Source: Sycon ciliatum (lineage: Eukaryota; Porifera; Calcarea; Leucosolenida; Sycettidae). Taken from it: a DNA stretch of 64,000 nucleotides. The stretch spans positions 22,170,137 through 22,234,136 of the forward strand of contig NC_088654.1 in assembly GCF_964019385.1 (NCBI RefSeq), given 5' to 3'. Made by a program: the position numbers and the translations under genes. Positions 62,001-64,000 of this stretch are shown here, piece after piece. The stretch's first letter is position 1. Each line of letters begins with the position of its first letter. The notes beneath the pieces were generated by a model that did no database searches, was not told where the DNA came from, and was given only the letters and a program-made list of their open reading frames with translations.

Positions 62001-64000
62001 GCGGGTGCCAGCGCCCTACAAGCAAACCAAAAATGAAACAAATGCGACCACTGAAATTACAGCTGGGTCATGTTATAGAGAGGTACGTTGAAATTGAAAG
62101 GTCAGCACAAATGGTCAAAATCCGACATTTTCTCACCTTTCTGCCCGTTCGCAGCTCAGAAAATGACATTGACCATCCTCATCTCGTTGTGTAGTTGGAC
62201 ATAGAAAATAGCACCATGAAAAAGAGCCACATATCTCTAAAGAACTCACCCAGGGCTGCTGAAAGCTGAAAAAGAACCTATCTAGAAGTTTGGGGCTTTT
62301 TACCCGTGAATCTTCACTTTGCGACTAAACTATTCACAGCAGTGCCAAATTTTCTGGGTCACTGAATGCGGGTGCCAGCGCCCTACAAGCAAACCAAAAA
62401 TCAAACCAATGCGACCACTGAAATTACAGCTGGGTCATGTTATAGAGAGGTACGTTGAAATTGAAAGGTCAGCACAAATGGTCAAAATCCGACATTTTCT
62501 CACCTTTCTGCCCGTTCGCAGCTTAGAAAATGACAATGACCATCCTCATCTCGTTGGTTAGCTGGACATAGACAAGAGCACCATGAAAAAGACTCACATT
62601 TCTCTAAAGAACTTGCCCAGGGCTGCTGAAAGCTGAAAAAGAACCTATCTAGAAGTTTGGGGCTTTTTACCCGTGAATCTTCACTTTGCGACTAAACTAT
62701 TCACAGCAGTGCCAAATTTTCTGGGTCACTGAATGCGGGTGCCAGCGCCCTACAAGCAAACCAAAAATCAAACCAATGCGACCACTGAAATTACAGCTGG
62801 GTCATGTTATAGAGAGGTACGTTGAAATTGAAAGGTCAGCACAAATGGTCAAAATCCGACATTTTCTCACCTTTCTGCCCGTTCGCAGCTCAGAAAATGA
62901 CAATGATCATCCTCATCTCGTTGTGTTGCTGGACATAGACAAGAGCACCATGAAAAAGAGCCACATTTCTCTCAAGAACTCACCCAGGGCTGCTGAAAGC
63001 TGAAAAAGAACCTATCTAGAAGTTTGGGGCTTTTTACCCGTGAATCTTCACTTTGCGACTAAACTATTCACAGCAGTGCCAAATTTTCTGGGTCACTGAA
63101 TGCGGGTGCCAGCGCCCTACAAGCAAACCAAAAATCAAACCAATGCGACCACTGAAATTACAGCTGGGTCATGTTATAGAGAGGTACGTTGAAATTGAAA
63201 GGTCAGCACAAATGGTCAAAATCCGACATTTTCTCACCTTTCTGCCCGTTCGCAGCTCAGAAAATGACAATGACCATCCTCATCTCGTTGTGTAGCTGGA
63301 CATAGAAAATAGCACCATGAAAAAGAGCCACATTTCTCTAAAGAACTCACCCAGGGCTGCTGAAAGCTGAAAAAGAACCTATCTAGAAGTTTGGGGCTTT
63401 TTACCCGTGAATCTTCACTTTGCGACTAAACTATTCACAGCAGTGCCAAATTTTCTGGGTCACTGAATGCGGGTGCCAGCGCCCTACAAGCAAACCAAAA
63501 ATCAAACCAATGCGACCACTGAAATTACAGCAGGGTCATGTTATAGAGAGGTACGTTGAAATTGAAAGGTCAGCACAAATGGTCAAAATCCGACATTTTC
63601 TCACATTTCTGCCCGTTCGCAGCTTAGAAAATGACCATGACCATCCTCATCTCGTTGTGTTGCTGGACATAGACAAGAGCACCATGAAAAAGACTCACAT
63701 ATCTCTAAAGAACTCGCTCAGGGCTGCTGAAAGCTGAAAAAGAACCTATCTAGAAGTTTGGGGCTTTTTACCCGTGAATCTTCACTTTGCGACTAAACTA
63801 TTCACAGCAGTGCCAAATTTTCTGGGTCACTGAATGCGGGTGCCAGCGCCCTACAAGCAAACCAAAAATCAAACCAATGCGACCTCTGTAATTACAGCTG
63901 GGTCATGTTATAGAGAGATCCGTTGAAATTGAAAGGTCAGCACAAATGGTCAAAATCCGACATTTTCTCACCTTTCTGCCCGTTCGCAGCTTAGAAAATG

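Larger units (their letters stand above)
13765..64000 (+). repeat. 367-bp satellite array, right segment
   Basis: About 137 further monomers in one orientation run to the window end. Three main tail haplotypes occur. Class A has CTCAGAAAATG, GTTGTGTAG, GAAAATAGC, GAGCCACATTTC, CTCACCC. Class B has CTTAGAAAATG, GTTGGTTAG, GACAAGAGC, GACTCACATATC, CTCGCCC. Class C has GTTGTGTTG with GACAAGAGC and class A flanks. Mixed combinations are common, which indicates gene conversion or unequal exchange. In class C the T that replaces the stop only lengthens a TTG-started frame from 80 to 105 codons. I see no other gene here. Confidence 0.97.

Overview
The window is eukaryotic, most likely from an invertebrate animal. 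The evidence is an array of about 156 near-identical 367-bp satellite monomers, a DNA transposon carrying an hAT-type transposase gene with a predicted 80-nt spliceosomal intron, and a second transposon with TTAA target duplication. The species cannot be named from the sequence. I found no bacterial gene organisation, rRNA, tRNA, CRISPR, virus-derived element or ordinary host gene.

Layout. Positions 1-298 are part of a divergent satellite monomer. Positions 299-2845 are a 2.5-kb non-autonomous TTAA-flanked DNA transposon inserted in that monomer; it holds an old degenerate tandem duplication, a short tandem duplication, a poly-C tract and two CA/CG-rich microsatellites. The satellite resumes at 2846 and runs to 9944, with divergent and rearranged monomers at 5401-6817. 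Positions 9945-13764 are a complete-looking 3,820-bp hAT-like transposon with 29-bp terminal inverted repeats, a clean 7-bp target duplication (TTTCTGC) and a long minus-strand transposase gene. From 13765 to the window end the satellite continues without interruption.

The satellite is not uniform. Monomers fall into at least three haplotype classes and are arranged in local higher-order repeats: dimers near 3.2-4.7 kb, 4-mers at 22.9-25.9 kb and 43.5-46.1 kb, 5-mers at 28.4-34.3 kb and 46.4-50.1 kb, and 8-mers of 2,936 bp at 37.6-42.8 kb and 53.1-59.0 kb. One monomer (30650) looks like the direct product of unequal exchange between two neighbours. Truncated or chimeric monomers mark four junctions. 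Neither transposon is repeated within the window, so each probably arrived after the local amplification around it.

The only convincing protein-coding gene is the transposase. Its main 818-codon frame carries an hAT-like D/D/E set, the C-x2-H motif after the second Asp and a C-terminal SERVF motif. It also has a long N-terminal coiled coil and a C-terminal extension not typical of hAT proteins. A further 5' exon is predicted by an in-phase donor/acceptor pair. The many short plus-strand open frames in the satellite begin at TTG, not ATG, and look like by-products of the repeat sequence.
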